From contig NZ_QCZD01000001.1 of NCBI RefSeq assembly GCF_003075045.1, forward strand, positions 1,266,967-1,330,966: 64,000 nt of DNA, written 5' to 3'. Of the stretch, positions 24,758 to 33,890 are shown one piece after another. This DNA is from Maribacter litoralis. GTDB lineage: Bacteria; Bacteroidota; Bacteroidia; Flavobacteriales; Flavobacteriaceae. The position numbers were made by a program, and so were the translations under genes. How positions within the stretch are numbered: the stretch's first letter is position 1; the number at the start of each line of letters is the position of its first letter. A model generated the notes under the pieces. The model had not been told where the DNA came from. It worked only from the letters and a program-made list of their open reading frames with translations, and did not search any database.

Positions 24758-25744
24758 ATGCGCGAAGCTGCTTTTGTAAAGCAAAATAAGGAAAAATGGA
24801 TAGCTTTTGAAAAAGCTATTAACCTAGGTGCTTCAACAGATCCAGATGAACTTGCCAATGGTTATATTCAATTGACCAATGATCTGGCATACGCGCAAAC
24901 GTATTACGCAGAAAGTAAGACTTTATTGTATTTGAACGAACTTGCTTCTATTGCACACCAAAAAATCTACAAGAACAAAAAAGAAAGTAAAAATCGTATT
25001 CTAAGTTTTTGGATTACCGAATTCCCCTTATTTTTTAGACAGTACCATAAAACCTTGGGCTTTGCTTTTTTAATTTTTATCATAGCTTCTGCCATTGGTG
25101 CTTTATCCGCTATTAACGATGCTACCTTTGTAAGGCTAATTTTAGGCGATGCCTATGTAAACGAAACTCTAAACAATATTGCTAACGGAGACCCCGCAGC
25201 AATCTATAAGGGTGGCAGCGAAATAGGATCTTTTTTAGGTATTACCATAAATAATATTAGAGTTGCGTTTTTAGCTTTTGCCTTTGGGGTAATAACCAGT
25301 ATTGGTACCGCATACATTTTGTTTACGAACGGAGTTATGCTTGGTGCATTTATTACATTTTTTTATACAAAAGGAGTCTTCTTTGAAGCTAATAAGCAAA
25401 TTTGGTTACATGGTACCATAGAAATTTCTGTAATCATTATCGCTGGATGTGCAGGGTTGATTATGGGAAATAGTATTCTTTTCCCCAAAACATACGCTAG
25501 GCGATTATCTTTTATGAAGGGCGCAAAAGACGGACTTAAAGTTGTGGTTAGTACCATACCATTTTTTATCATTGCCGGATTTATTGAAGGCTTTATTACA
25601 CGGTATACCAATATGCCCAATTGGTTGGCATTTCTAATAATTGGTGCATCATTATTCTTGATTATATTTTATTACATAGCATACCCCATATTATTTAATA
25701 CCAAACATGAAAAACAATTACATACCGTTAAAGGTCAACCGTGA
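24758..25744 (+). CDS. Stage II sporulation protein M-like membrane protein
   Basis: A 328-residue SpoIIM-family (DUF95) protein with an approximately 100-residue soluble N-terminus and about five to six membrane helices. FFYTKGVFFEANKQIWLHGTIE is typical (the HG-x-IE segment), as is GCAGLIMGNSILFP. In non-sporulating bacteria the family accompanies MoxR-DUF58 clusters; in Bacillus, SpoIIM is part of the peptidoglycan-remodelling DMP complex. First gene of the plus-strand cluster and overlaps the next gene by 38 nt. Confidence 0.9.
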   Translation: MREAAFVKQNKEKWIAFEKAINLGASTDPDELANGYIQLTNDLAYAQTYYAESKTLLYLNELASIAHQKIYKNKKESKNRILSFWITEFPLFFRQYHKTLGFAFLIFIIASAIGALSAINDATFVRLILGDAYVNETLNNIANGDPAAIYKGGSEIGSFLGITINNIRVAFLAFAFGVITSIGTAYILFTNGVMLGAFITFFYTKGVFFEANKQIWLHGTIEISVIIIAGCAGLIMGNSILFPKTYARRLSFMKGAKDGLKVVVSTIPFFIIAGFIEGFITRYTNMPNWLAFLIIGASLFLIIFYYIAYPILFNTKHEKQLHTVKGQP

Positions 25745-26645
25745 ATTTGGAGGAATAATCTCTGTCTATTTCGATTTTTTTAAACAGAATATTAAAAATT
25801 TTACCAATGTTTTTATAAGCTACAATGGTATTTTCTTAATAGGACTTTTAATAACCAGCTATTTATTGGTATCTGGTTTTATAGGCATGATCGCACAAGA
25901 ATCTGGGCAAAGTCCGTTTGCCGAAAATATAGGCAATGAACAAGAATATTTTATTTACCTGGGTATAGGAGGGTTTTTATTCTTTGTTATTTTTTTAGGC
26001 GTTGCCTTTTTGAATTATTCTCTTTCGACTAGTTATATGATCAAATATGTAGAAACCAAAGATTCTAACGTGGACAAAAAAGATGTTTGGCAGTACGCTA
26101 AAAGTCAATTTGGAAATGTTCTGCTATTTGTTCTATTACTAATACCTATTTACATGGTATATTTTATTATCGCAGTAATTTTAGCCATTATTCCGCTATT
26201 GGGCTTTTTTGCCCAATATATTGTTCAATTCTTTTTAACGGCATGGGTGGGTGTTTCTTTTTTTGATATGCTGGCAAATAAGAAAGGAGTTACCGAAGCG
26301 TTAGGAGAAGGTTGGAAACTGGTAACAGGTAGTTTTTGGAAATCTATTGGTGTAAACTTTATTTTAGGTTTACTGTTGGGTCTGTTATTAATGGTCGCTT
26401 TAATTATACCCGGTATTATAATAGGGGTGTATACTTTTCATGTTGTAGAGAACGATGTAGATTATACAAACTCTATTGTTTCAACAATTGTGTACACTTT
26501 AGGGTTATCGATTTTCTTGATTATAGCAGTATACGGGCAATGCCTTTCTCAATTTATCAATGGCATTTTATATTATGCCTTACATGAAAAAACATATAAT
26601 GAAAACACTAGGGCAAAAATTGAACAAATAGGACAAAACGATTAA
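25707..26645 (+). CDS. Polytopic membrane protein of the MoxR cluster, unknown function
   Basis: A 312-residue membrane protein with about six helices, a short soluble N-terminus (MKNNYIPLKVNREFGGIISV) and a short charged tail. The pattern FFDMLANKKGVTEALGEGWKLVTGSFW between helices resembles DUF975-type or glycerophosphoryl diester phosphodiesterase membrane-domain proteins. The 38-nt overlap with the SpoIIM-like gene and 1-nt gap to the next indicate translational coupling. I do not recognise a specific family with certainty. Confidence 0.72.
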   Translation: MKNNYIPLKVNREFGGIISVYFDFFKQNIKNFTNVFISYNGIFLIGLLITSYLLVSGFIGMIAQESGQSPFAENIGNEQEYFIYLGIGGFLFFVIFLGVAFLNYSLSTSYMIKYVETKDSNVDKKDVWQYAKSQFGNVLLFVLLLIPIYMVYFIIAVILAIIPLLGFFAQYIVQFFLTAWVGVSFFDMLANKKGVTEALGEGWKLVTGSFWKSIGVNFILGLLLGLLLMVALIIPGIIIGVYTFHVVENDVDYTNSIVSTIVYTLGLSIFLIIAVYGQCLSQFINGILYYALHEKTYNENTRAKIEQIGQND

Positions 26646-26646
26646 T

Positions 26647-27369
26647 TTGAGGCTAACATTTACTTATATTTTCTTTTTGTTGATGACCTTTGGTTCATTT
26701 GCTCAACTTAAAACGGATAGTATCGTTAAAACCGATACATCATCTGTTTTGGTATACAGAGACATTGAGGAAGACCTCACAAAGAAGTATACTGGCGATG
26801 AATTTAATTACACCTATAAAACGGGAGAATCGCAAAATTTACTAGCACGATTTTTAAACTGGGTTGGTGAAGGTTTGTTTGAGGTATTCGGTATCACATT
26901 GCCTCCAAATGTACTTCAACTTTTAGAGTATCTTATTTATATTTTACTTGGCATTTTAGCCATTTACCTCATCGTTAAATTTCTCATCAATGAAAATTTT
27001 AGCGCACTTTTTCAAACTAAGGCAAAAACATTGAACGATATCAACCTAACCGAAGAACATATTGAAGGTGTTGATATAAGTAAATTATTAAACGATGCCG
27101 TTTCCAAAAAAGACTATAGACTAGCGGTGCGTTATCAGTTTTTGCTAACACTTCAAAAACTATCAAAAAAAGATATTATCGATTGGCACTTTGATAAGAC
27201 CAATACCGACTATTTAAATGAGATTGAACAACCACAGTTAAAACTAGGTTTTAAAAAAATAGCATATCTATATGATTATATATGGTATGGAGAACAAGCC
27301 ATTGATGGTAATAAGTACAATTTGTCGGTCTTAGATTTTGACGAGATCAACAAACTAATTCAATCGTAA
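26647..27369 (+). CDS. DUF4129 domain membrane protein
   Basis: A 240-residue protein. Signal peptide or first helix (MRLTFTYIFFLLMTFGSFAQ), then an exported segment, a second helix (about residues 92-112) and a cytoplasmic C-terminal DUF4129 domain (about 150-240) containing DYRLAVRYQFLLTLQKL. TTG 26647 is the start: the next ATG would remove most of the signal sequence. DUF4129 modules are usually fused or adjacent to transglutaminase-like or DUF4350 proteins in MoxR clusters. Confidence 0.82.
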   Translation: MRLTFTYIFFLLMTFGSFAQLKTDSIVKTDTSSVLVYRDIEEDLTKKYTGDEFNYTYKTGESQNLLARFLNWVGEGLFEVFGITLPPNVLQLLEYLIYILLGILAIYLIVKFLINENFSALFQTKAKTLNDINLTEEHIEGVDISKLLNDAVSKKDYRLAVRYQFLLTLQKLSKKDIIDWHFDKTNTDYLNEIEQPQLKLGFKKIAYLYDYIWYGEQAIDGNKYNLSVLDFDEINKLIQS

Positions 27370-27370
27370 C

Positions 27371-28591
27371 TTGGGAAAGCGTTCTAAAATAATACTCGGA
27401 CTTTTGATTGCGGTACTTATTGGTATCATCGTAACAGAAATAGTACGTCCAAGACCCATTAATTGGAGTCCATCTTACACGATGACAGCAAAAATTCCAT
27501 TTGGGTGTTACGTACTTTTCAACGAGCTGACCGCTATTTTTCCTAGTAGCGAAATAGAAACGGCAGACCGAAGTATTTACGATGTGCTAGTTGAAAGGGA
27601 TTCTTTAAAAGCCACAAATTATATTTTAATCAATGATTTCATTTATTTAGATGAACAGGAAACAAATCAAATTTTAAATTTTGTAAGTGAAGGTAATCAG
27701 GTATTCATAGCCACTAGCAACCTTACCGGAAAGCTCGCAGATACTTTAAATATTACCATAGACCAGCAATATGATATAAAAGAAGATTCCATTAAGGTTA
27801 CATTTACAAATAAAAAATTTAAGCACCCAGAGTTCTATTTTGAAAGAGGGGTCAACCCAGCATATTTGACCAGTATTGATACTTTGAATACAGAGTTATT
27901 AGGTCATATACATGTTAAAAGCTCTACCTTATTAAATAATAAACCACAGGAAATAAAAATAAGACCTAACTTTATTAAAACCACTTTTGGTAAAGGGAAT
28001 TTTATCATCAACTCCTTGCCCGCCGCATACACAAACTATTATTTATTGAGTGACAATATAGATTACAGTAGTCAAAGTTTCTCGTATTTACAGGACAGAG
28101 CACTAATATGGGACGATTATAAAAAATCTGGACGAAAAGTAATTACCTCACCAATGCGATTCGTATTAAATCAACCTGCATTAAAATGGAGTTATTACCT
28201 TACCATAACCGGTTTATTACTCTTTGTTATTTTTAAGGCCAAAAGAGAACAACGCATTATACCGGTAATTAAACCATTAGAAAATTCTTCGGTTGAATTT
28301 GCCAAAACCGTGGGTTCTTTATATCATCAAAAAAAGGATTACACCAATCTTAACCATAAAAAAATCACCTATTTCCTTACGCATATTAGAAACCGGTTCT
28401 ACGTTAACACTACTGTGCTAGATGAAAAATTCATAGCCCAAGTAAGTGCTAAAGCAGGTAAATCTATAGAGGAAACCAAAGACCTTTTTGAATTGATTTT
28501 AAGTCTCAAAAATAAACCTTTACATTCTGAGCAAGATGCTATAATCCTTGCCAAGAAAATAAACACATTTAAACAATCTTATGGAAGATAA
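27371..28591 (+). CDS. DUF4350 domain protein
   Basis: A 406-residue protein with one N-terminal helix (about 5-23, KIILGLLIAVLIGIIVTEI), a periplasmic DUF4350 domain (about 30-270, containing PFGCYVLFNEL and FVSEGNQVFIAT) resembling a Rossmann-like or glutamine-amidotransferase-like fold, a second helix (about 276-292) and a cytosolic tail. TTG start, 1 nt after the previous stop, and it overlaps the MoxR gene by 11 nt. Known associations are with MoxR/DUF58. A biochemical role is not established. Confidence 0.85.
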   Translation: MGKRSKIILGLLIAVLIGIIVTEIVRPRPINWSPSYTMTAKIPFGCYVLFNELTAIFPSSEIETADRSIYDVLVERDSLKATNYILINDFIYLDEQETNQILNFVSEGNQVFIATSNLTGKLADTLNITIDQQYDIKEDSIKVTFTNKKFKHPEFYFERGVNPAYLTSIDTLNTELLGHIHVKSSTLLNNKPQEIKIRPNFIKTTFGKGNFIINSLPAAYTNYYLLSDNIDYSSQSFSYLQDRALIWDDYKKSGRKVITSPMRFVLNQPALKWSYYLTITGLLLFVIFKAKREQRIIPVIKPLENSSVEFAKTVGSLYHQKKDYTNLNHKKITYFLTHIRNRFYVNTTVLDEKFIAQVSAKAGKSIEETKDLFELILSLKNKPLHSEQDAIILAKKINTFKQSYGR

Positions 28592-29579
28592 TACACAAGA
28601 CGAACAACAGGTAGCATTCAATTCTAGGATTGATCTTACCAAACTTCAAGATTCCGTAGCCAAGGTCAAAACCGAATTGGGCAAAGTCATTATAGGTCAG
28701 CAAGAAATGATCGAACTTTTGATCGTTTCCATTTTAGCCAATGGCCACTCGCTTATTGAAGGCGTGCCAGGTGTTGCCAAAACCGTTACCGCAAAACTAT
28801 TGGCAAAAACCATGAACGTAGATTTTAGTAGAATACAGTTTACCCCGGATCTAATGCCGAGCGATATTCTTGGAACATCTATTTTCAATGTAAAAACATC
28901 TGAATTTGAATTCAAAAAAGGACCTATTTTTTCCAATATCATTTTGATAGATGAAATTAATAGAGCTCCAGCAAAAACACAGGCAGCTCTTTTTGAAGCT
29001 ATGGCAGAACGTCAAATTACCATTGATGGCAATGCATTTGACATGCAACCGCCATTTTTGGTTTTTGCCACACAAAACCCCGTTGAACAAGAAGGCACAT
29101 ATAGACTGCCCGAAGCTCAATTAGATCGTTTTCTGTTTAAAATAAAGGTTCACTACCCTACTTTGGAAGAAGAAGTACAGATACTAGAAAACAAACATCA
29201 GCAAAAAAATAACAATGTTGAATCGCTCATAGACACTATTCTTTCGGCAGAACAAATTGCTTCTTACCAACAGGTCATTAAGGATATTGTTGTAGAAGAT
29301 AATTTAATAAAATACATCGCCGCCATCGTCAACAATACCAGAACAAATGCCAATCTTTACCTAGGGGCGTCACCTAGAGCCTCTATTGCCATTCTAGATG
29401 CATCTAAAGCCGTAGCCGCTATCAATGGAAGGGATTTTATTACCCCAGATGATATCAAAAAGGTTGTAGCACCAATATTATGCCATAGAATTATTCTGAC
29501 CCCAGAACGTGAAATGGAAGGCTATACGGCAGAAAAAATGATTAAAGATTTGATTCAAACTATAGAAATTCCAAGATAG
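28581..29579 (+). CDS. MoxR-family AAA+ ATPase
   Basis: A 332-residue AAA+ ATPase. Walker A GVPGVAKT (residues 61-68), Walker B LIDEINRAPAKTQ (Asp124, Glu125) and the sensor region FATQNPVEQEGTY are all intact, followed by a C-terminal lid domain with ASPRASIAI. MoxR proteins are chaperone-like ATPases that work with VWA-domain partners to assemble or activate target complexes. Here the partner is the DUF58 protein 6 nt downstream. Overlaps the DUF4350 gene by 11 nt. Confidence 0.96.
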   Translation: MEDNTQDEQQVAFNSRIDLTKLQDSVAKVKTELGKVIIGQQEMIELLIVSILANGHSLIEGVPGVAKTVTAKLLAKTMNVDFSRIQFTPDLMPSDILGTSIFNVKTSEFEFKKGPIFSNIILIDEINRAPAKTQAALFEAMAERQITIDGNAFDMQPPFLVFATQNPVEQEGTYRLPEAQLDRFLFKIKVHYPTLEEEVQILENKHQQKNNNVESLIDTILSAEQIASYQQVIKDIVVEDNLIKYIAAIVNNTRTNANLYLGASPRASIAILDASKAVAAINGRDFITPDDIKKVVAPILCHRIILTPEREMEGYTAEKMIKDLIQTIEIPR

Positions 29580-29585
29580 AATTCC

Positions 29586-30920
29586 GTGAAAAAGGTTTTT
29601 AAAAATATATTTCTACAAAAAAGATTTTTTCTGGTTTTATCGGGAATCGTCTTGTGTTTTCTAGTATCCTATATTTTTGAAAATATCGCATATATTCCTA
29701 AACTACTTTTTTATCTCTTTTTAGCCCTTTTAATTGTAGATGTAATTTTACTTTTTTTATCCAAAGGACAGATTATTGCGAAAAGAATTGTTACCGATAA
29801 ACTTTCTAATGGTGATGAAAATGCCATTAAAATAGAAGTTACCAATCAGTATTTATTTCCTAGTCAAATAAATATCATAGATGAACTTCCTTTTCAGTTT
29901 CAAAAGAGAGATTTCAACTTTAAGAGCTTATTAAAACCTGGAGAACAAAAATTATACACCTATACTGTAAGACCTGTAGAAAGAGGCGTTTATAGTTTTG
30001 GAAATTTAAATGTATTCGCCATATCGCCAATTGGTCTATTGTCTAAAAAATATACTTTTGATGAGGGTAAGGAAGTTCCGGTTTACCCCTCTTTTTTACA
30101 ACTTCGTAAATACGATCTTTTAGCATTTAGTAACCGCTTACTGGAATTCGGTATAAAAAAAATTCGGCGTATTGGTCATACGATGGAGTTTGAACAGATC
30201 AAAGACTATATACAAGGTGATGATATTAGAAACATAAATTGGAAGGCGACCGCAAAAAGAGGTCAGTTAATGGTCAATCAATTTCAAGATGAAAAATCGC
30301 AACCTATTTATTCCGTAATAGATAAAGGCAGGGTTATGAAAATGCCTTTTAACTCACTTAGTCTGCTAGATTATGCCATAAATGCCACTCTAGTCATTAG
30401 CAGCATAGCTCTGAAAAAAAATGATAAGGTGGGTTTATTCTCTTTTAGCAATAAAATAGAAAATAGGGTTGTCGCTGAACGTAGAAGCTCGCAAATGAAT
30501 CTCATATTGGAGACACTCTACAACCTTAAAACAAATTTTGTTGAGAGTGATTTTAGTAGATTGTACATAGACGTAAAAAGGAACCTACCTCAAAGAAGTC
30601 TTTTGTTGTTATATACCAATTTCGAAACTTTAGACGCTCTTCATCGTCAACTCCCATATTTGCAAGCTATAGCCAAACATCATTTATTGGTTGTAATATT
30701 CTTTGAGAACTCAGAACTGGTATCATATGCAAAGGATAAACCTAACAATACATTAGAAGTTTTTGAACAGGCAATTGCAGAAAAATTTATTTATGAAAAA
30801 CAATTGGTGGTCAACGAACTTAAAAAGTATGGCATACAGACCATACTGACCAAGCCAGAAGATTTAACCATCAATACTATAAACAAGTATTTAGAGATAA
30901 AGGCAAAAGGTCTTATATAG
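29586..30920 (+). CDS. DUF58 protein, VWA-like partner of MoxR with a degenerate MIDAS
   Basis: A 444-residue membrane-anchored protein with two N-terminal helices (about 14-30 and 35-57). The DUF58 core contains GDDIRNINWKATAKRGQLMV, followed by a VWA-like fold. Where the VWA metal site should read DxSxS, this protein has Asp246-Lys-Gly-Arg-Val-Met, lacking both Ser residues, and the later motif is also altered (LLLLYTNFETLD). It starts with GTG. Metal binding through the classical site is therefore unlikely, although the fold and the MoxR pairing remain. Last gene of the cluster; the convergent gene at 30922 follows at once. Confidence 0.88.
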   Translation: MKKVFKNIFLQKRFFLVLSGIVLCFLVSYIFENIAYIPKLLFYLFLALLIVDVILLFLSKGQIIAKRIVTDKLSNGDENAIKIEVTNQYLFPSQINIIDELPFQFQKRDFNFKSLLKPGEQKLYTYTVRPVERGVYSFGNLNVFAISPIGLLSKKYTFDEGKEVPVYPSFLQLRKYDLLAFSNRLLEFGIKKIRRIGHTMEFEQIKDYIQGDDIRNINWKATAKRGQLMVNQFQDEKSQPIYSVIDKGRVMKMPFNSLSLLDYAINATLVISSIALKKNDKVGLFSFSNKIENRVVAERRSSQMNLILETLYNLKTNFVESDFSRLYIDVKRNLPQRSLLLLYTNFETLDALHRQLPYLQAIAKHHLLVVIFFENSELVSYAKDKPNNTLEVFEQAIAEKFIYEKQLVVNELKKYGIQTILTKPEDLTINTINKYLEIKAKGLI

Positions 30921-30921
30921 T

Positions 30922-31380
30922 CTATTCAAGAAGATATGCGGCCTGTAACTCAGAAGTGATATCGCCCGTACCGTTTTTTACAAATTTGGGTAATTGAACT
31001 TTATGTGCATCAAGTTGGGCAACCAAACAGCCACAGCTTCTACCGCCACCGCTTCTTCTTCTACTATTATCGGTTAGTATATCTATCGCCATACCTGCAA
31101 GAACTCCGCCTAAAGTAGTATACAGTACATCTTTAGTTTCCCATTCATAACCTTTAGACTGATCGTAAATTGCTTCTTTTGCAAGACCGGCAGCTAAACT
31201 ACTACCTACTGCACCTGCCCATTTCCAACCACGTTGTCCGTTTGATATTTTGTGCGCAGCATACCCTCCGGCCACACCAATGACAACTCCGGCACCGATA
31301 TGCTTAGCAGCATCACCGGGATCTTGAGCATTTATATTAATACTTAGGATAAAAGCGAAAAATAAAATAATAATTTTCAT
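30922..31380 (-). CDS. Exported glycine-zipper-like hypothetical protein
   Basis: A 152-residue protein with a signal peptide (cleavage near NAQ). The mature part contains two hydrophobic, glycine-rich segments with small-residue spacing (HIGAGVVIGVAGGYAAH and LGGVLAGMAIDIL), suggesting membrane insertion or glycine-zipper packing. A Gly/Arg/Cys segment (RRRSGGGRSCGC) follows. No recognised domain. Its stop is 1 nt from the convergent DUF58 stop. Confidence 0.6.
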   Translation of the reverse strand: MKIIILFFAFILSININAQDPGDAAKHIGAGVVIGVAGGYAAHKISNGQRGWKWAGAVGSSLAAGLAKEAIYDQSKGYEWETKDVLYTTLGGVLAGMAIDILTDNSRRRSGGGRSCGCLVAQLDAHKVQLPKFVKNGTGDITSELQAAYLLE

Positions 31381-31576
31381 ATTAGGGGAAAAGGGAATTT
31401 TTATTTCTATAACGTACTTAAGTAAATTAAATTATGTAGTTACTTTATAGCATCAACAAACTCTTTATATGAATTAAAACCTCATTTATAAGGGGCAATG
31501 CTGTATTTTACTAGCTAAACCAAAGTAATGTTCAGCCATAAAATTCGACTACAAATCAAGATAAAAAAATATAAAG

Positions 31577-32287
31577 ATGAAAACGATATATCACAAATCC
31601 AACACTAGAGGACACACCGATTTCGGTTGGTTAAATTCTTACCACAGCTTTAGTTTTGGTAATTATTATGATGCTCAACGAATTAATTTTGGAACTTTAA
31701 GGGTACTAAATGATGATACCGTAGCTAAAGGTCGTGGTTTTGGAACCCACCCCCATAAAAATATGGAAATCATTTCCATTCCTTTAGAAGGTGACCTTAA
31801 ACATATGGATGATATGGGGAACTCTACGGTAATAAAAGCTGGAGACATACAGGTTATGAGTGCCGGCACAGGTATTTCTCATAGCGAATACAATAAAAGC
31901 CAAGAAAACGAGGTAAAATTTCTGCAAATTTGGGTTATACCCAATGAACAGAACGTGACTCCACGCTATGATCAAATTTCAATTGCAGATGTTAAAACTA
32001 AAAACAGCCTGTATCAAATTTTATCTCCTAATCAAGATGATTCCGGTGTATGGATTCACCAAAATGCATGGTTTCACCTTGCAAATTATGATAATGGCAT
32101 AACAGACTCATATACTTTAAAAAATGACAGAAACGGAGTATACGTTTTTGTTCTTGATGGACAAGTAGAAGTAAATGGGAAGAAATTAAATTCACGAGAC
32201 GGCTTAGGACTTTGGGAAACAAAAGAAGTTTCATTCAAAGCAAATAGCAAGGTGGATATATTAGTCATGGAAATACCAATGACTTAG
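31577..32287 (+). CDS. Pirin family protein (YhhW-like)
   Basis: A 236-residue bicupin. Metal-binding residues are present: His58 and His60 in GTHPHKNMEI, and His102 and Glu104 in TGISHSEY, matching E. coli YhhW, which has quercetin 2,3-dioxygenase activity. The N-terminal KSNTRGHTDFGWLNSYHSF is a strong family signature. Typically cytosolic. The true physiological substrate is unknown. It stands alone between two gaps of about 200 nt. Confidence 0.9.
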   Translation: MKTIYHKSNTRGHTDFGWLNSYHSFSFGNYYDAQRINFGTLRVLNDDTVAKGRGFGTHPHKNMEIISIPLEGDLKHMDDMGNSTVIKAGDIQVMSAGTGISHSEYNKSQENEVKFLQIWVIPNEQNVTPRYDQISIADVKTKNSLYQILSPNQDDSGVWIHQNAWFHLANYDNGITDSYTLKNDRNGVYVFVLDGQVEVNGKKLNSRDGLGLWETKEVSFKANSKVDILVMEIPMT

Positions 32288-32507
32288 GTATAAGGCAAAA
32301 TTCATTACCATATTTCGACATGTTCTGTTATTTATTAAACTACTTGCTTATATTTAAATGGAATTTAGTTCGTTTTACCTTATCCTTTTGAAAGTGTTTT
32401 ACGAGTTGATTGCTAACTAAATATGCAGATAAATTATTTTCACTTGTAGGTTATTTTACATTTAGACCTCCAATTACTTATTTAAAAATCCCAATACCTT
32501 TTTACAA

Positions 32508-33881
32508 TTGAATACGACCTCAAAAAAACAGAATATTAAAAATAGGGACCTTACAGACGAATTTGGTTTGATTACCATAATATCTTCTATTTTCACTTTT
32601 GTCGTTTTCATTTATACCTTACTATTTCATTCATATATAGAGCAATTACTCGCCTTCATTGTTGCCGTGGTATTTGGTATAGGTTTTATTTTAAACCGAT
32701 TAAAGTATAGACAGGCAACTAGAATATATATGACCCTATTGCCACCGTTAATTTTTATGTCGCTCATTTTTTTAATTGGTGGGTTTTTCGGGCAAGCAGT
32801 TGCTTTTGCTACTATGGGGTTTCTGGCATTTATAGGCTATCGAAAAAATCCTAGGTTAAGAAATATTATCATCACTTTTGATATACTGGCGTTTATTCTC
32901 CCTACTATTTACATTACTAAATATGGTCCGATTTTGGGCACTATTGATGTCCCTTTCGATGAAGTTTTTGCATTTTTAGCCTGTTTAGGCTGGCTTTCAC
33001 TAACCTTTAGAATGTATGATCAAAATAAAACAAGGGCTTACACTTCCGATTTGGAAAATCATATCGAAGCCTTAAAAGAAAGTGAGTTAAACCTTCAAAA
33101 AGCGCAAGACGATTTAAAGAGTCAGAACAAAAAACTTGAGGTTCTGAACAATGAATTAAAACTTAAGAACACCCATATTGAAGAGTTTACGTTTATAGTC
33201 ACCCATGATTTACGCGGTCCTTTAAACAATATAAACCTTATTGCAAATGAATTGGAACAACAGCATGCGGTTTCAAATTATTCAAATTTCAGTAGTTACC
33301 TTAAACATTTACAAGGCAGTTCCACAAGGCTTACCAATTTGGTTGAAGGGCTATTGAAGTACGCAGAAATAGGTAACTCCAGTGGTATGGAACCCGTGAA
33401 TATTACTGAAATTTTACAGTTGGTACTAGATGATTTATCTGAAAAAATTAAAGAAACCAGTGCTACCATTAATTATGGAGATTTACCTACCCTAATTGCA
33501 AGACCAAGTGATATAAGAATGCTGTTCCAGAATTTGGTTCATAATGCTCTAAAATTTAAAACCTCAACTAATAATCCTGTTATTACAATAACATCAGAAA
33601 AAAGAAAAAACGATTATCTTTTTAGTGTTGCCGATAACGGAATTGGAATTCCTGCGGAGCAGTTAGAAAAAGTTTTTAATGCCTTTCATAAATTACACAA
33701 TCAATCTAAATTCGAAGGTTCTGGAATTGGACTCTACGGCAGTAAAAAAATTGTAGATCATCATTTAGGTAAAATTTGGGTCACTTCTGAAGAGAATAAG
33801 GGTAGCACCTTCTATTTCACTATTAGCACCAATTTATTAGAGCAAACTACAACAGACAAACAACTTGCCAACCCAACTTAA
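32508..33881 (+). CDS. Membrane sensor histidine kinase
   Basis: A 457-residue kinase. About five to six hydrophobic helices (residues about 20-165) form the sensor region, then a coiled coil (about 175-225), the dimerisation/H-box FIVTHDLRGPLNN (His233), and the HATPase domain with N-box (FQNLVHNALKFK), G1 (VADNGIGIP), F-box (KVFNAFHKLH) and G2 (GSGIGLYGSKKIV). Start codon is TTG; the next ATG lies inside the membrane region. No receiver domain or response regulator is adjacent, so it is an orphan kinase in this window. It is 9 nt upstream of the Gfo/Idh gene. Confidence 0.93.
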   Translation: MNTTSKKQNIKNRDLTDEFGLITIISSIFTFVVFIYTLLFHSYIEQLLAFIVAVVFGIGFILNRLKYRQATRIYMTLLPPLIFMSLIFLIGGFFGQAVAFATMGFLAFIGYRKNPRLRNIIITFDILAFILPTIYITKYGPILGTIDVPFDEVFAFLACLGWLSLTFRMYDQNKTRAYTSDLENHIEALKESELNLQKAQDDLKSQNKKLEVLNNELKLKNTHIEEFTFIVTHDLRGPLNNINLIANELEQQHAVSNYSNFSSYLKHLQGSSTRLTNLVEGLLKYAEIGNSSGMEPVNITEILQLVLDDLSEKIKETSATINYGDLPTLIARPSDIRMLFQNLVHNALKFKTSTNNPVITITSEKRKNDYLFSVADNGIGIPAEQLEKVFNAFHKLHNQSKFEGSGIGLYGSKKIVDHHLGKIWVTSEENKGSTFYFTISTNLLEQTTTDKQLANPT

Positions 33882-33890
33882 TAATTATTC

